From: Methylococcales bacterium
GTDB taxonomy: Bacteria; Pseudomonadota; Gammaproteobacteria; Methylococcales; Methylomonadaceae
Length of the DNA stretch: 35,536 bases
Reading direction: 5' to 3'
NCBI GenBank assembly: GCA_023145835.1
Contig: JAGLDH010000177.1
Location: forward strand, 1-35,536
In this document: in pieces, positions 35,001 through 35,536 of the stretch
How positions within the stretch are numbered: position 1 is the first letter of the stretch
How the letters are laid out: every line of letters starts with the position of its first letter
Notes under the pieces: model-generated
Database searches by the model: none
What the model was told of the DNA's origin: nothing
What the model saw: only the letters and a program-made list of their open reading frames with translations
Translations under genes and position numbers: made by a program

Positions 35001-35133
35001 AACCAGTCGGTTGAAATCACGTTATAATGACTACACAAAGTATGTAGACCTGACTAAACAACTCATTTGATAATTAGTGTGAATTTTTTTTGCATGGTTC
35101 GTTAAATTATCTCAAAGAAAACAGGAGACAAAA

Positions 35134-35536
35134 ATGCCTGATATATTACTCAAAAACTCTGATTTAGACTTTGTAGATAAAGCCGCAGTTGTTGCAGTTT
35201 TTTTATTGGCAGGGGTATTTCTCTGGCAATTTATTGGGGACGATTTTGAGAATGAGACTGTCAATGTTATTAGTAAAGGATCTAAAGTTAATAAGACTAG
35301 TTATAAAGCGAAACATATAGATCTAAAAGCGAAACAGAAAATACCCTATGAGACAGCATCACAACAGTCAAAAACCGAAACCCCAGTTAAAGTAAAAAAA
35401 GAAAAAAAGATAGCAATAGTAGCGCCCCCTACCCTTATCAATGAAATTACAGAGAAAAAACCTCTAGTTTTTGTTAAAGAAAAACCTGTTATCCAAGTCA
35501 ACAAAACTGTAACACCTATTACACCTATTACACCTA
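35134..35536 (+). CDS. Single-span membrane protein, 3' end beyond the window
   Basis: The ATG at 35134 follows CAGGAGACAAAA, a good ribosome site, and the frame is open to the end (134 codons seen). It begins MPDILLKNSDLDFVDKAAVV; a membrane span at about 18-34 (AVVAVFLLAGVFLWQFIG) is followed by a long Lys/Pro/Thr/Val-rich stretch (KVKKEKKIAIVAPPTL; KPLVFVKEKPVI). The last visible residues are a Thr-Pro-Ile repeat written by ACACCTATT units. This resembles the linker of envelope-spanning proteins such as TonB-like or SPOR/OmpA-type anchors, but no domain is visible yet and I do not name it. Confidence 0.75.
   Translation, partial: MPDILLKNSDLDFVDKAAVVAVFLLAGVFLWQFIGDDFENETVNVISKGSKVNKTSYKAKHIDLKAKQKIPYETASQQSKTETPVKVKKEKKIAIVAPPTLINEITEKKPLVFVKEKPVIQVNKTVTPITPITP

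Noticed and set aside
35504-35536. Possible CRISPR or satellite start at the repeated ACACCTATT units
   Set aside because: The nine-base units are in frame and encode Thr-Pro-Ile repeats in a coding sequence; there are no spacers.
1-35536. CRISPR arrays, prophage modules, restriction-modification or known toxin-antitoxin systems
   Set aside because: I looked for regular spaced repeats, phage structural genes, methyltransferase/endonuclease motifs and small overlapping toxin pairs, and saw none.

Overview
The window is AT-rich bacterial chromosome and most likely gammaproteobacterial. The evidence is the set of recognisable housekeeping genes: a YciB, YciI-like, BolA and lipoprotein parvulin run, YgiQ, DUF1244, an Hsp70 gene paired with DUF2760, and a DinF-type MATE transporter. 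I cannot name the genus. A methanotroph or sulfur-oxidiser relative is only a guess. Many decayed transposase pieces, short palindromic elements and broken genes show a genome that has carried and lost mobile DNA.

Layout. 1-330: a dead IS630-type transposase followed by the first of three copies of a short TTAA-flanked element. 335-3829 (-): a 1,164-residue protein that I read as a pyrophosphate-type PEP carboxykinase. 4229-6481 (+): a secreted protein and a CotH-kinase-like reading frame broken by a stop and a -1 shift; the two may once have been one gene. 6482-7816: transposase debris, a GIY-YIG protein, a small membrane protein and a nested palindrome. 7817-10515 (-): Hsp70-like gene overlapping DUF2760. 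10699-12475 (-): a periplasmic protein and a MATE transporter. 12583-16674 (+): two exported repeat proteins (HAF repeats; ELWxxDGT repeats) that share a C-terminal domain, intact twice in the first and decayed behind the second. 16781-19664: DUF1244 (-), an unknown small protein, then the tight yciB, yciI-like, bolA, ppiC run. 19939-22998: spermidine-synthase-like methyltransferase, YgiQ radical SAM protein, tRNA-Thr(UGU). 23100-23214: a perfect Fur box followed by a hairpin terminator with no gene between them, a possible iron-regulated small RNA.

23444-24418 (-) is an exported TPR-like protein ending in a single CxxCH haem motif. 25060-29799 (-) is the least familiar unit. It has a 1,382-residue polytopic membrane protein with two extracytoplasmic sensor-like regions (one Cache-like) and a cytosolic ATPase-like and winged-helix region whose P-loop looks degenerate, followed 51 bases later by a GNAT-like protein. 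This pair is my best candidate for an undescribed signalling system. 30630-35536 (+ except the deaminase) holds a small membrane protein, a Crp/Fnr-type regulator, a FCY1-like cytosine deaminase (-), a CmpX/MscS-type channel and the start of a single-span membrane protein that runs off the end.

How it fits together. The PEP carboxykinase would tie central carbon flow to pyrophosphate. The Crp-type regulator has the residues to bind a cyclic nucleotide, and one near-consensus Crp-like site lies upstream of the ELWxxDGT gene. The exported repeat proteins and the CotH gene look like surface functions under decay. All functional statements come from sequence motifs read by eye; no database search was run.
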